A stretch of DNA of 64,000 bases from Vibrio tapetis subsp. tapetis (GCF_900233005.1 NZ_LT960611.1:2232001-2296000); one strand, 5' to 3'; numbered from the stretch's first letter, positions 27,513 to 36,704 are shown. The notes: generated by a model not told the origin, from the letters alone. Program-made: numbers and translations.

Positions 27513-27531
27513 AACTAAGAAAATCTTAGTT
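27513..27531. promoter_or_regulatory. Operator 2: AACTAAG-N5-CTTAGTT
   Basis: A perfect 7-bp inverted repeat with the core ACTAAG-N5-CTTAGT, identical to operator 1. It sits 29 bp before the GTG of the XRE gene, so one repressor could control both directions. Confidence 0.75.
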
Positions 27532-27559
27532 ACCGTGAGATCAGAGAAATGAAACTTAA

Positions 27560-27880
27560 GTGCCATTCGAAAACCCAATTCCAGTGCGGCTCAAAGAAGC
27601 CCGCAAAAAAGCAAACCTCTCTCAAAAAGCATTGGGAGTACGTATAGGTATGGATGAAAGCTCTGCTAGCCCAAGAATGAATCAATACGAGAAGGGTAAA
27701 CACACCCCAGACGTACAAACCTTAAAGCTATTGGCCGATGAACTAGGTGTGCCTTTAAGTTACTTTTTCTGTGAAGATGCAAGCGCCGCAGAACTAGCAT
27801 GTATTGTTTCTCAAATGACAGAGAGTGAGAGGAAAGAATTAATTTCATCATTGCTAGCCAACAGTAAACGTGAAGTCTAG
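27560..27880 (+). CDS. XRE-family transcriptional regulator
   Basis: The 106-aa protein begins with GTG and has a classical phage-repressor-type helix-turn-helix (VRLKEARKKANLSQKALGVRIGMDESSASPRMNQYEKG, shown as overlapping parts of residues 9-46), then a short C-terminal segment (TPDVQTLKLLADELGVPLSYFF and MTESERKELISSLL). It is divergent from the helicase operon, and two identical palindromic operators lie between them. By analogy with defence-island regulators it should repress the operon until a cue relieves it. The ribosome binding site is weak, perhaps to keep levels low. Confidence 0.85.
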   Translation: MPFENPIPVRLKEARKKANLSQKALGVRIGMDESSASPRMNQYEKGKHTPDVQTLKLLADELGVPLSYFFCEDASAAELACIVSQMTESERKELISSLLANSKREV

Positions 27881-28318
27881 TTGCATATCCAGACTTAGAT
27901 TTGGTCTGCGGCCTGACTAAATAGGTACTATTTAGGATCTTACTGTACTGCTTCTTGTTGACGGAGTTCAAAAGCGTAATTACCGAGTACGTCCACACAT
28001 TACGCCCACTCCCTAGCAAGGGTCTGGACAATAGCGTGATAGAACTATTTCATTATCAAACTTCGAACTGATTAATAAGAATTATCTTGTTAGCATACCG
28101 ATAATAGACGAAAGAGAGGCTAGAACAAGCAAAAGGATGCAAATGAGAGTTATTTGCAGTAACTAAGATTGTAGGACAAGCCTGCTGGATCGATCATAGA
28201 GTAAGAAAGTGGGGAAACAAAATCTGAACTGTTTGCTCAGCTCAGAATTGAAAGAGACTTTTGTTAGACAGGGAAGAGTATGGTGAGGTGAGGCTTTTAT
28301 ACCTCACCAAAAGAGAGA
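27881..28318. other. Gene-free stretch between convergent genes
   Basis: These 438 bp hold no supported gene; a 121-codon minus-strand frame at 27666-28031 overlaps the XRE gene and is its shadow. A hairpin (GGTGAGG...CCTCACC) at 28292-28310 lies just after the toxin gene and may end its transcript. Confidence 0.5.
28292..28310 (-). terminator. Hairpin after the type III toxin gene
   Basis: GGTGAGG pairs with CCTCACC around an AT-rich loop 9 bp past the toxin stop. There is no T-tract on the minus strand, so its role as a terminator is uncertain. Confidence 0.4.
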
Positions 28319-28861
28319 CTATTCGTCATCAGGTTTAACGATTGTACGTTTCTTTTTTACCATAATCTTAACTTCTTTTTTATGAGCATCTAACTCATCA
28401 TGATAGTTTTGTAGTGTGCTACGGTAAAATTGTTGTTTATATGGCAGATCCTTCTGATGCGCACGAACATATGAGTTCACATACCTCTTAAACTGCTTTA
28501 GGATTTCATATTCATTATCGTTAATGGTTGTTTTTTGTTTATTATCCGACAAAGGATACTCATTACCGAAATCCGACTCTTTATCAGAGATAAGTAGCGC
28601 CTTTTGAAAGTCCAATCCTCGGTGGAACTTTTCACCATTCTCACCAATCTGGATATCTGCTACAAAGGAAGTAGGAGCGCCGCCAATTTTTTTAGGCTTA
28701 CCCTTACTATCTACTTCTAGGTTAGAGCGCAAAGGAACCGCAAAGGTAAGGTCGTTATATGTAATCTCTGCTACTGAGTAGCCACGCCCTTTATCCTCTA
28801 GAACCTCTTGTAAATCTCTTGTCTTCTCTACAAAGTCATTGCTTAATTTGTTAAACTTCAA
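28319..28861 (-). CDS. tenpN: Type III toxin-antitoxin toxin, TenpN/ToxN-like endoribonuclease
   Basis: The 180-aa protein shows the core of type III toxins: GRGYSVAEITYNDLTFAVPLRSNL, then RGLDFQKALLISD and a helical tail with FYRSTLQNYHDEL. These proteins cut RNA, including their own antitoxin precursor, and are held inactive in an RNA-protein complex. The start is TTG, with AAGGAAG 7 nt upstream. Immediately upstream come an intrinsic terminator and RNA repeats, the diagnostic layout of type III systems, which limits toxin expression to read-through. Assignment to the Tenp rather than ToxN subfamily is by eye and less sure. Confidence 0.8.
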   Translation of the reverse strand: MKFNKLSNDFVEKTRDLQEVLEDKGRGYSVAEITYNDLTFAVPLRSNLEVDSKGKPKKIGGAPTSFVADIQIGENGEKFHRGLDFQKALLISDKESDFGNEYPLSDNKQKTTINDNEYEILKQFKRYVNSYVRAHQKDLPYKQQFYRSTLQNYHDELDAHKKEVKIMVKKKRTIVKPDDE

Positions 28862-28881
28862 AACTATCTTCCTTTGGATAC

Positions 28882-28908
28882 AAAAAACCCACCGATTAAG
28901 GTGGGTTT
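28882..28908 (-). terminator. Attenuating terminator between antitoxin RNA and toxin gene
   Basis: On the minus strand AACCCACC-TTAATC-GGTGGGTTTTTTG forms a perfect intrinsic terminator 20 bp before the toxin start codon. In type III systems it sets the antitoxin-to-toxin ratio. Confidence 0.9.
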
Positions 28909-29038
28909 AATGAGAATAGATATTCATTCAAAAAGTACTTTTTTATTTTACGAGGAGGATACTTGCCACCTGCGAAACATTCAAAGGATACTTATTCGTT
29001 CATACGAGGAGCACATCCGACACCACGAGTATCTACTC
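28882..29038 (-). ncRNA. tenpI: Type III antitoxin RNA with about two 54-nt tandem repeats
   Basis: On the plus-strand text, units at 28924-28977 and 28978-29031 share CATTCAAA, a run ending in A(C)GAGGAG, and a following variable part; the CGAGGAG blocks at 28951 and 29005 are exactly 54 bp apart. On the minus strand they would be transcribed from the promoter at 29046-29074 and end at the terminator at 28882. The toxin is expected to cut the transcript into single repeats that bind and inhibit it. The exact start and number of units are estimates. Confidence 0.72.
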
Positions 29039-29045
29039 TGTCCTA

Positions 29046-29074
29046 ATAATAAATTAAAGATTTACTAAAAGCAA
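29046..29074 (-). promoter_or_regulatory. Promoter of the type III antitoxin RNA
   Basis: On the minus strand TTGCTT (29074-29069) and TATTAT (29051-29046) are separated by exactly 17 bp, a near-consensus sigma-70 promoter placed correctly for the repeats. Confidence 0.7.
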
Positions 29075-29894
29075 GAATTTTAGTGAATTGTCGTTGGCTG
29101 TCCTGAGAAGTCGTCGCTCTCGTAGCACCAGTCTAAACCAAGCCTTGCCATACGCTGTGGAATGTTTATTGCGACACTTATCGCGGATTCTATTCAAGGC
29201 CTTAACTTTTCAACATATCCGATCAATAACAGAAACAATTGTAAGAAATTGACCTACTGATGCTCATAAATATGATTAATGTTACCTCCTCGATTGGACA
29301 CTTCAACAACGCAATTATAAGGTGTTATTGACACTTTTCACTAAAACACTTTGGGGCAAAAGTAAGCTTGTTCAATTCGGTTCATGGCTGTAAACTATCC
29401 CTGAGAGCCTCGGGTATCTCTGCTTTTTCATTGAGCTGCTATTTACTGTCTGGCCAGAAGTAATAGCATCAATTTGAACTTGGCGTAATTGCAAAGCAGA
29501 CCACCGAGGACATACGATAAGCCTAGGTGCATTTCCCTCCCATATTTGGTGATAAAACACCCGGCACTGCACACAGAATGCGTTCCCTCTTCAAACCGAA
29601 TGACAAACATTCTGTAGCTGTAATACAAAGCCATAGGCATCGCCTGTGGCTTTGTCGTATCTGATAAACAATACCATTTTTGCAAGAGCCTCTTGCAAAA
29701 TTTGGGACTAGGTTTGTCCAACAGCCTGTTGGACAATTTGGGAAACAACGTGTTTCACTAATCACGGTTCCCAAGTGGTCAATAGCCTGTTGACCAAATT
29801 ATACTCATGAAAGTTTATGGCTATCTGAACCGTTGGGGCAGAAAAGTGTTACGTCCCTCACCTTATCCCATTGCACTTTGCGCGTGAGAGCGCT
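29075..29894. other. Long gene-free stretch rich in palindromes and repeated motifs
   Basis: No frame here is supported. It contains the motif TTTGGGGCAAAAGT at 29350-29363, a related GTTGGGGCAGAAAAGT at 29832-29847, a hairpin with AAAGCCATAGGC/GCCTGTGGCTTT at about 29624-29652 and the palindrome cluster at 29678-29796. It directly follows the recombinase module, so it may hold the recombination sites of that module. Confidence 0.5.
29678..29796. repeat. Cluster of palindromes, right copy
   Basis: Units are a TTTTGCAAGAG/CTCTTGCAAAA palindrome (29678-29700), a TTGTCCAACAG/CTGTTGGACAA palindrome (29714-29736), GAAACAACGTGTTTC (29742-29756) and TGGTCAATAGC/CTGTTGACCA (29776-29796). Three have GCCT at the centre. 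After the first two comes AATTTGGGA. It matches the left cluster at 25281-25397. Confidence 0.7.
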
Positions 29895-30359
29895 TTACTT
29901 GATTGGGGTCATAACTGAATTTTCATCCAATAGCTCTTGTTGGAGGTCAAACACCCTAAACCGGAGCCTCGCATTTTCAGCCTCTAACTGCTTTCGGGCC
30001 TCAATTGCATTGTTTCGTTGCACCCTGTATTTATCTTTAAGCTCATTAGCTTTCTTCAACTGATGTTTTAGCCCATCAAGCTCAGACAAAGGAACATCTA
30101 GCTCAATATCTAAACCTGTTGTCATTGCCTTATCGCGGTTGAAGTTGTATTCGTCAATAACAGGTTTGGCGTAGGCCACAAACTCCTTGAACTTATGGAC
30201 ATAGCTATTGCCAAGCCGAGCTTCATTATTGATTCGGTTCAACGTGAGCTTACCCGTCGCCTTAACATGAAGGGGCTTACCATCTAGTAGTCGCTGAAAT
30301 GCGTTGACCAGTAACCCTTCTGCCTTGCAAGTTGTCTTATACTCAACTTTCATGACCAT
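29895..30359 (-). CDS. Small coiled-coil protein of the recombinase module (TnpC-like)
   Basis: The 154-aa protein has an N-terminal helical part (GKLTLNRINNEARLGNSYVHKF, residues about 36-57, resembling the helix-turn-helix start of TnpC-like proteins) and a long basic/acidic coiled coil at the end (LKHQLKKANELKDKYRVQRN, then EARKQLEAENARLRFRVFDLQ). Tn554-type modules have such a small third or fourth protein that assists the recombinases. It overlaps the third recombinase gene by 10 bp and is the last gene of the operon. The link to Tn554 TnpC is based on architecture only. Confidence 0.65.
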   Translation of the reverse strand: MVMKVEYKTTCKAEGLLVNAFQRLLDGKPLHVKATGKLTLNRINNEARLGNSYVHKFKEFVAYAKPVIDEYNFNRDKAMTTGLDIELDVPLSELDGLKHQLKKANELKDKYRVQRNNAIEARKQLEAENARLRFRVFDLQQELLDENSVMTPIK

Positions 30360-32332
30360 ACCGCCTTAATATCATCATTAAAGCCATCAAATGGGATACT
30401 GTGTTTGACCAATGTAGGTTCAATGGACTGAATCTTCTTTTTTCTGGCATCCAGAATCAATTCATTGGCATAATCACCCATGTCATTTATTGCCCTGAAT
30501 GAAGCAATGAGGTTATCCCGCTCCCTTGAAAGCCTCTTGGCCGCCTTATCAGTGACAATCTTATGCTCACAGGGGGCTTCAACAATATTCATCAGAGAGC
30601 AAAGGCGTTCACAGTTACGGTTGGTGCAGTAACCCCCTGTAGGAAGTAACACAATGGCTTTGTCACCAGACCTTACCAATGCCTTCAGTTCACTTCGAGA
30701 CATCACTATTTCTTCACCCTGTGCTAGCCGCTCTGCTTTATTCTGGGCTATGCGCTCACCTTCTGCTCCGCTTAAGGTGTCAGATACATTGTAAATTTCA
30801 TCCCATGCGTCCACAGTAGATGCTTCAATAGCCGTATCAAATTCACTCATTAGCTGAGTATCCATCAACAGTTGGTTGGTACGCACAAGTTCAGAATAAT
30901 TAGCGTACCAGTTCGACATATTTATATTGCGGTGTTTAAGCTGATATTTTACTGTGAGTGCGTTGCCCAATCGGTTTTTCACCATAAAGACCACAAAACT
31001 CCGTCGTAAATCATGAGGGCTAAGCTTAGGTAAACCGCCTCCAACCTTTAAATTTCCTGCTCGTTCTGGATTTAACAGGTCAAATTCGTCAACGTCTTCG
31101 GCGGTCGCAGTAATGTTGAACTCTTTCATGTTCAATGCATCATAACTACCGTCAACCTTGTATTTTAGCGACGATTTATTTATGAGCGCTTCACTGTCAA
31201 AAGAGATGTCAGAAGAAATAAAGGCACTCTCAAGGTCTTGTTTCTTTGCATTGTATTGATCTTGGGTTAGCTGACCATTTTGATAGCCGTCATCCAGTCG
31301 CTCTAACTGATATTTCCTTGCGGCTTGCGTGGCATCAAAAGCTAGTTCCAGCGCCAACTTTGCAATAGGTGCAGTATTCCACGTCGTGTAAATCTTTTCG
31401 CCCTTATTTCCCTTTGTCGAAAACCCTGAAACCTTGGGCACAGCAGCTAACGTATCATCATAGCTCTCTTTGTTCATGGAGAGTAGCTCTTCCTTGCGGG
31501 CTGCGGAGAACAAACCGACACAGATAAAACACATCCTGAGCAATGTGCCTAACCAATCTCCACGTCTGTAAAACAAAAAATTAGGAATGGCTTTTCGTTC
31601 AGGCCACTTACTGGTTCGGCGAGATATCCTTACGTTGAATATCTTCATGTGCTTCTCGTTAAGGGCGCTCACACCTAGCGCTTTAAGCTCAGCGTTTAAC
31701 ATTTCATCCTGATAGGCGTAAAACTTTTCCATCGCCGCTGAAATTTGGTGGCGATAGGGGTGATAGGTTTCAACAAACTCTACAACTGTTTTTAATATAC
31801 TGACATGAATCGCTTCAGGAAACGCAATTGCCTGACCTTCACCAGCATCAGGTTTAACCCACTGGCTATATTCTCGTTTGTTGACATAACGCGTTACAAG
31901 GCCAGCTTTATTCAGTGCATTAATCGTAGACGCAATGTTTCTGCACGAGCTTCCTATGCCAACCCCATGTAATGCTTTAGTGCATTTTTTCCACTCTCGC
32001 TCGCTCGAAAGTAAGCTGAAGTCACTTTTACCCCAACGTGTGGCGATGGCATTTAAATTACTCCTATTACGTCTCAGCGAACTAACAGCGACATGGGAGT
32101 TAGAGCTTGAGTTCTTCTTTTGCCACTGTATCAACCCATAAAGATAAGACTGAATATCTCGGCGATATTTATCAGTAATATGCCCAAAAGAGATTGTTTT
32201 TTGGTTCTGGTTCAGGGCGTGGAAGTCCCATTCTACATCGAAGACACGCGACACTCCGTTACCGTTAGAGTCAAACGTCACATACGAATTTTCAGCAAGT
32301 TCTTGGCGAAGCTGTATAAGCTGTTTAAACAT
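30350..32332 (-). CDS. Tyrosine recombinase 3 of the island module
   Basis: The 660-aa protein has the full catalytic set in its second half: Arg in FSAARKEELLSM, H-x-x-R in SPHDLRRSF, His in YQLKHRNINMSNW and a following Tyr (NWYANYSEL). The first 200 residues are the arm/core-binding region. A Cys-rich element near the C-terminus (GYCTNRNCERLCSLMNIVEAPCEHK) may bind zinc. It starts 3 bp after the end of the second recombinase gene. Together they should catalyse excision and integration of the island or of elements inside it. No defect is seen. Confidence 0.87.
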   Translation of the reverse strand: MFKQLIQLRQELAENSYVTFDSNGNGVSRVFDVEWDFHALNQNQKTISFGHITDKYRRDIQSYLYGLIQWQKKNSSSNSHVAVSSLRRNRSNLNAIATRWGKSDFSLLSSEREWKKCTKALHGVGIGSSCRNIASTINALNKAGLVTRYVNKREYSQWVKPDAGEGQAIAFPEAIHVSILKTVVEFVETYHPYRHQISAAMEKFYAYQDEMLNAELKALGVSALNEKHMKIFNVRISRRTSKWPERKAIPNFLFYRRGDWLGTLLRMCFICVGLFSAARKEELLSMNKESYDDTLAAVPKVSGFSTKGNKGEKIYTTWNTAPIAKLALELAFDATQAARKYQLERLDDGYQNGQLTQDQYNAKKQDLESAFISSDISFDSEALINKSSLKYKVDGSYDALNMKEFNITATAEDVDEFDLLNPERAGNLKVGGGLPKLSPHDLRRSFVVFMVKNRLGNALTVKYQLKHRNINMSNWYANYSELVRTNQLLMDTQLMSEFDTAIEASTVDAWDEIYNVSDTLSGAEGERIAQNKAERLAQGEEIVMSRSELKALVRSGDKAIVLLPTGGYCTNRNCERLCSLMNIVEAPCEHKIVTDKAAKRLSRERDNLIASFRAINDMGDYANELILDARKKKIQSIEPTLVKHSIPFDGFNDDIKAVWS

Positions 32333-32335
32333 AGG

Positions 32336-34198
32336 TTACCCCTTAAGGAACTGGCTTGCGCTAGCTCGGTCTTGGTAAAGTGGATGGTAATCGCCATCAT
32401 CCACTTTTTGTTTTGCTTGAGCATAGTTTTTTGGTGCTTTTTGTTTCAGCCTAACAAGGACTTTTTTCAACATACCTTCCACCACGAAATACTCATCCTT
32501 AGGTGCGGAGTTACTTGCCACCATCTCTTTAAGGTCTTCGATTTGTTCTAAAAATGACAGCATCAACCAGATATCATTTTCTGACGCCACCAATTTATGG
32601 CTGTCACAATCAAAGCAGGCAAGAAAATCCGTACAGCGACCTGTATCTTTGGAAAAATCAACCCCCAACTGCTTCATGCGCCTTGCTTCTGCAAAAAGTC
32701 TCTCTGGTGTTGGTCCTGCGCATTTGATGCCACTGGGCGTGGTCATTAATGGCTGTTCTTGGCTTTCATGGTGACGCAATTTCTTATAATCATAATCAGA
32801 CAAAATATCGCTGTGCATTACCTTGGAGCCTTCGATGGCTTTACCAACCTCCTCACCCTTGGCAATAGCGCTTAACGCGCCAAACGTAGCATTTAGGTTA
32901 TTATCATGATCTACCTGAACGCCGCTAGAGTAGCGTTTGGCGACAACATTCACGGTATTATTCAGTCCCTGTGACACAAGGAAGATATCTTCAGTCACTC
33001 GCATCAGCACATCGGATTTTGTTGCCCTGAATCTACTTGTCGTAACCTTTAACCCTGTTATTTTCTCAAGCTGTAAATTGATGCAGCCAATATTTGAGCC
33101 TCTGATATTAAATGTCCAGACCTCACCGCTAGCACTAAAGAAAGGGCAAAGTGGTAGCTCATTTGACAGCGGGATACCCAGTGATTGGTACATCTCTTTA
33201 GAGGTTTTTAGCCATCGGGTAATCAACTCTTTAGTTCTCTGACTAAAGCCAGCACTATTATCCAAGCCCTTATAGCCCGCCCTGGGCTTTTCACCGTCAA
33301 AAACAAACCGTCCACTGCCAATACTTTTAAATGCAATGTCCTTGTGACGCAAATTAGCGAGCACCGAACTATTCATACCTGTCAGCATTGAGAACACGAA
33401 AAACCAATTGCGTGATGCTTGATTATAGAAAACGTGCCGATGTAGGCGATCAAATGAAAGTGGGCTACTCTTTACTGTCCCAGGTTGAGGGTTCATGCAC
33501 TTCTTAAAACCATGTTTCCTAGAACCAATTTGATTTGGTGTCCATCCAAGACGCTTTGCTTGGTCATCAAACAGCTCTTCATCAAAGAACGGATGAACAT
33601 CTAATAATTCTTTTCTCTCAATCGCCTCCTGAAAGGCCAGTGCCCCTTTAACCAATATCTTGGATAATGGTTTTAGCTCTGTTTCCACATGGAACGCTTT
33701 GTTCGCAACCAAAGGGCGTGCTGCCACCTCTGGCAGCGTCTTAAGGTCAGACTCTCTATTCCACAGCCTTAACAGGAAAGACAAGCTGTTTTTAATCTGT
33801 TCTACTTTCGATACCTGCACACCTTTCACGCGTAATTAATTGAAGTGTTTAATGCAATCTCCCATGATGGCATTACTGAAAAGATCACCGTGATAACCCA
33901 TGCCGTCAATATATCGGAAGTAGCTTACAAGCCCTGAAAAATATCCCTCCTTTGATTTGTTTGCAGGTAAGGGGGTTAGCATTTGGTGAATGTCCCTGAC
34001 GATATCATCCCGATTCGCCAACACCACATCCCCTGACTTTATTTGCTTTACTATCGGGACGTAGCGGTAGCGCAGGCGGTGGGTGTAGGCTTTAATTCCA
34101 CTGCCACTGTCTAAAACCATATCTTCAAAACGAAGTGGGATGATAGGTGCGCTGATCTTCTTTGTTGTAATTTTAGTACGCTTACGTCCTTGATTCAT
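32336..34198 (-). pseudogene. Tyrosine recombinase-like protein 2, split by an in-frame TAA
   Basis: A 120-codon frame from the ATG at 34198 ends in TAA at 33836-33838; the same frame reopens at once and runs 500 codons to 32336. FN*LRVKG suggests that a Gln codon CAA became TAA, and the intact protein would be about 620 aa. The recombinase fold is recognisable (FFVFSMLTGMNSSVLANLRHKDI and the later SRFRATKSDVLM), but the first catalytic Arg is Asn and the H-x-x-R box is S-R-F-R, so this member was probably never a catalyst. It may have a structural or targeting role. The start overlaps the int1 stop (ATGA). Confidence 0.82.
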
Positions 34199-35800
34199 AG
34201 TGCTACCTCTAAATCATCAAAAGCGCCAATATAGTCCAGTACATCCTCGTAGATTTCATCGGCAGAGGGCAGATCCTGTGCTATTTTCAGGTACTCTATC
34301 GTCGTAGCCCTATCTTCATGCCCTAGCAACGCTGACACCCTATCCAATGCCTCATCGGGTGTGATTGACGGGTTACCATACTCATCCTTTTTATTTAAAA
34401 GGTGGCGGAAGATATTTACGGCAAACGTTGAGCGCAAATTATGTATGGAGCCGACAATAGGGTGATCAAGACCTTGGGTTAGATTCGCAGTATTACGTAT
34501 TTCCACCCAGCGGCCAGTGAAGTCTTGTAGCCGCGTAAACATGGGTTTCCCAGACTGGGTAATAAATAGGTACTCAAGTTCAGGGTTAATCGCATCGTCA
34601 CCCTCAAAAAGGTGCGTGTTCCCTGCCTCAGACAGCTCCTTGCACCATACTTTGAATTTCTCAAGTCGCTTTTGATACCTGTCGGACTGCGAGTAATCGT
34701 AAAGCATCTTCATCAATGGGGCGGGGATTATGGTTTCACGGCTTTTATTCTTCTCTGCGGAACCCTCTGCGGTTTTTGTGAGTGATTGGTACATATCACC
34801 GACACCCAAATCCAGCACAGGCTTTTTAAACACCTCCTTGCCGTCCTGAATCATGGTTTCGGGGTTAACAATCTGCCCCAAATGAAGGCTTGCTGCTTCC
34901 TCACGCCGCAATCCAGTATTACGGCAAATCATGGGGTGCAGGCAAAATTCAATCGGAAGTGAGTGCAATTTACTGTGATCACCATGACGAGCCACCCTGC
35001 GAGACTTCATTAATATGTTTTGCAGAATCTTCCATTCATTATTGGTAAACGGTTTTAGGTCACGGCGTAGGTTGCTGAGGTTTGTGCCACCACTGCGCGA
35101 TGATTTAGAAAACTTAATTCGCATATCCGTCGTATGCACCTGCTTACGTTGGTAAGCTTTCATACTAGATGCAGACGCCTCGAAATGTATATTAACTGTC
35201 TCAAACTGGAAGGGAGGGTTATTAAAGCGGATGCCTTGGCGAAGACAGTGTTTATAGAAACCAACAACACTGCTCATGTATTGCCTAGCCGTAGTTTTAG
35301 CCAATACACCATCAATAGCGAGCTGCTTTATGCCATCCCGATACTGGTAGGTTAACCGTTCTTGCTTGTTGCGAGGAAAGCTACTCCATTCTGGACGAGG
35401 GTCATCATAAAGAGGGTCAAAGTCCTCTTCATCGTATTCAGCATCCCACTCTGCATGCTTGTCCAATACAAAACTGAAGTAATGAGCAAGCCCCTGCGCA
35501 TCGGTGCCAAGCTCTAGCACACCATCATCGATTGCTTTCGACAATAAGAACTCATTGACCATATCTAATGGTTGGTAGCTGATTAGGTTGTCTTTGTCGT
35601 CATACTCAGCAATATTGAGTAAGGGGAGTTTCTTGATGGGGATCTTATTGCCATTGGCTCGGTATGTAACCTGAGGTTCACCATTCTCATCAATGGACAC
35701 CAATGGACACCAATGGTTTGTTGTAAACGAAGTTAGGGATAGTCGAAATTTCTATCTCTCTTCGTATGACCTTTTTCTGATTTTTATCGTTATCTGACAT
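34195..35800 (-). CDS. Tyrosine recombinase 1, frameshifted near its N-terminus by a 10-bp duplication
   Basis: The large frame (502 codons from a TTG at 35703) has all catalytic residues: Arg in NTGLRREEAASL, H-N-L-R in GSIHNLRSTF, His in LLGHEDRATT and Tyr in TIEYLKIA. The natural start seems to be the ATG at 35800, which has GAGG 8 nt upstream and opens MSDNDKNQKKVIRREIEIST. That frame reaches KPLVSI and is then thrown out by a tandem copy of CAATGGACAC. Removing one copy joins LVSI to DENGEPQ in one 534-535-codon gene. The catalytic part could still be made from an internal start. Confidence 0.82.
35691..35716. repeat. 10-bp tandem duplication inside recombinase 1
   Basis: CAATGGACAC occurs at 35691-35700 and 35701-35710, followed by CAATGG. 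Removing one unit restores the reading frame from the well-placed ATG at 35800, so this is a recent slippage-type mutation. Confidence 0.88.
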
Positions 35801-35856
35801 ACTAAACCTCATGCTGTACATATAAACAGCACATACAGCATTCTCAACTTTGAAAG
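35801..35856. other. Right boundary of the island next to ycgN
   Basis: TGCTGT (about 35812) and ACAGCA form an inverted pair, with a further ACAGCA at about 35835-35840, between the first recombinase gene and the ycgN stop codon. These could be recombinase binding sites at the right end. No matching end was found in the window, so the left end lies outside it or is not recognisable. Confidence 0.4.
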
Positions 35857-36309
35857 TTAATTATGAGGCTTTAGTCTATCAGGTAAGTTTTGGATGTGGT
35901 CTTCCCAATCGACCACGTCTACTTCATATACCACTTTATTGCGAACGCTTTCGCCGGCTGCGTGCATGGCGGATTTCGAACCGGTGATCAATGGGTGCCA
36001 TACAGGGATCTGTCCACCTTCAGACAATACGCGATAAGCACAGGTGTCTGGTAACCAATGAAATTCATGGATTTTCTCTCGGCTGAGTTTAAGGCACTCT
36101 TCACCAGAGGAGAATCGATTTGGGTAATCTTTACATGAACAGGTTTTGCTGTTGAGCCAGCTGCAAGCAACATTGGTGTAATACACCTCGTCGCTGTCTT
36201 CATCCATCAATTTATGCAGGCAACATTTACCACAACCATCACATAATGACTCCCACTCTGTCTCGGTCATTTGTTCTAGTTTTTTAGTTTGCCAAAATTG
36301 CTCTGTCAT
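35857..36309 (-). CDS. ycgN: YcgN family cysteine-cluster protein (UPF0260)
   Basis: The 150-aa cytoplasmic protein carries the conserved Cys set of the zinc/iron-chelator type family: [13 protein letters not shown] near residue 25, then [19 protein letters not shown]. Function is unknown; it is widespread in gammaproteobacteria. It marks the start of the conserved chromosome. Its 3' end is the border with the island and the reading frame ends normally, so the integration spared the gene. Confidence 0.9.
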   Translation of the reverse strand: MTEQFWQTKKLEQMTETEWESLCDGCGKCCLHKLMDEDSDEVYYTNVACSWLNSKTCSCKDYPNRFSSGEECLKLSREKIHEFHWLPDTCAYRVLSEGGQIPVWHPLITGSKSAMHAAGESVRNKVVYEVDVVDWEDHIQNLPDRLKPHN

Positions 36310-36455
36310 GGAATTTACTTCGTTTAAATAGTGGGGGGCGTTTTATACCCCTGTAGCGCCCAAAATTCAAGCAAGATTATTTTTCACCCGTATGTACTCC
36401 GGTTAATAATCTGCTATTATCGCGCCCCAATTCAAGATTCGGTTAGGTATAAAAG

Positions 36456-36704
36456 ATGGAATGTAGACTGTATTGCGGTGCATGTTGTATTGCCCCAAGT
36501 ATCTCTTCATCAATTCCGGGTATGGAAAATGGAAAGCCTGCTGGGGTTCGTTGTATTCAGTTAAATGAAGACAACCTGTGTAAGCTGTTTGGAAAGCCCG
36601 AGCGACCAAAGGTCTGCCATATGTTCAAAGCCTGTCCGACCATCTGCGGCAGTACCAATGAGCATGCTATGAAGGTGATCACTGAACTGGAGTTAATGAC
36701 TTAA
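36456..36704 (+). CDS. YkgJ-like cysteine cluster protein
   Basis: The 82-aa protein has a similar Cys pattern (MECRLYCGACCIAPSIS, LCKLFGKPERPKVCHMFKACPTICG), typical of YkgJ-type putative metal-binding proteins of unknown role. It is divergent from ycgN, an arrangement with another cysteine-cluster gene that is probably conserved. The start ATG is preceded by an AAAAG-type weak ribosome binding site. Confidence 0.85.
   Translation: MECRLYCGACCIAPSISSSIPGMENGKPAGVRCIQLNEDNLCKLFGKPERPKVCHMFKACPTICGSTNEHAMKVITELELMT

Noticed and set aside
27666..28031. A 121-codon minus-strand gene opposite the XRE gene
   Set aside because: It overlaps the XRE coding region and follows its codon pattern as a shadow frame.
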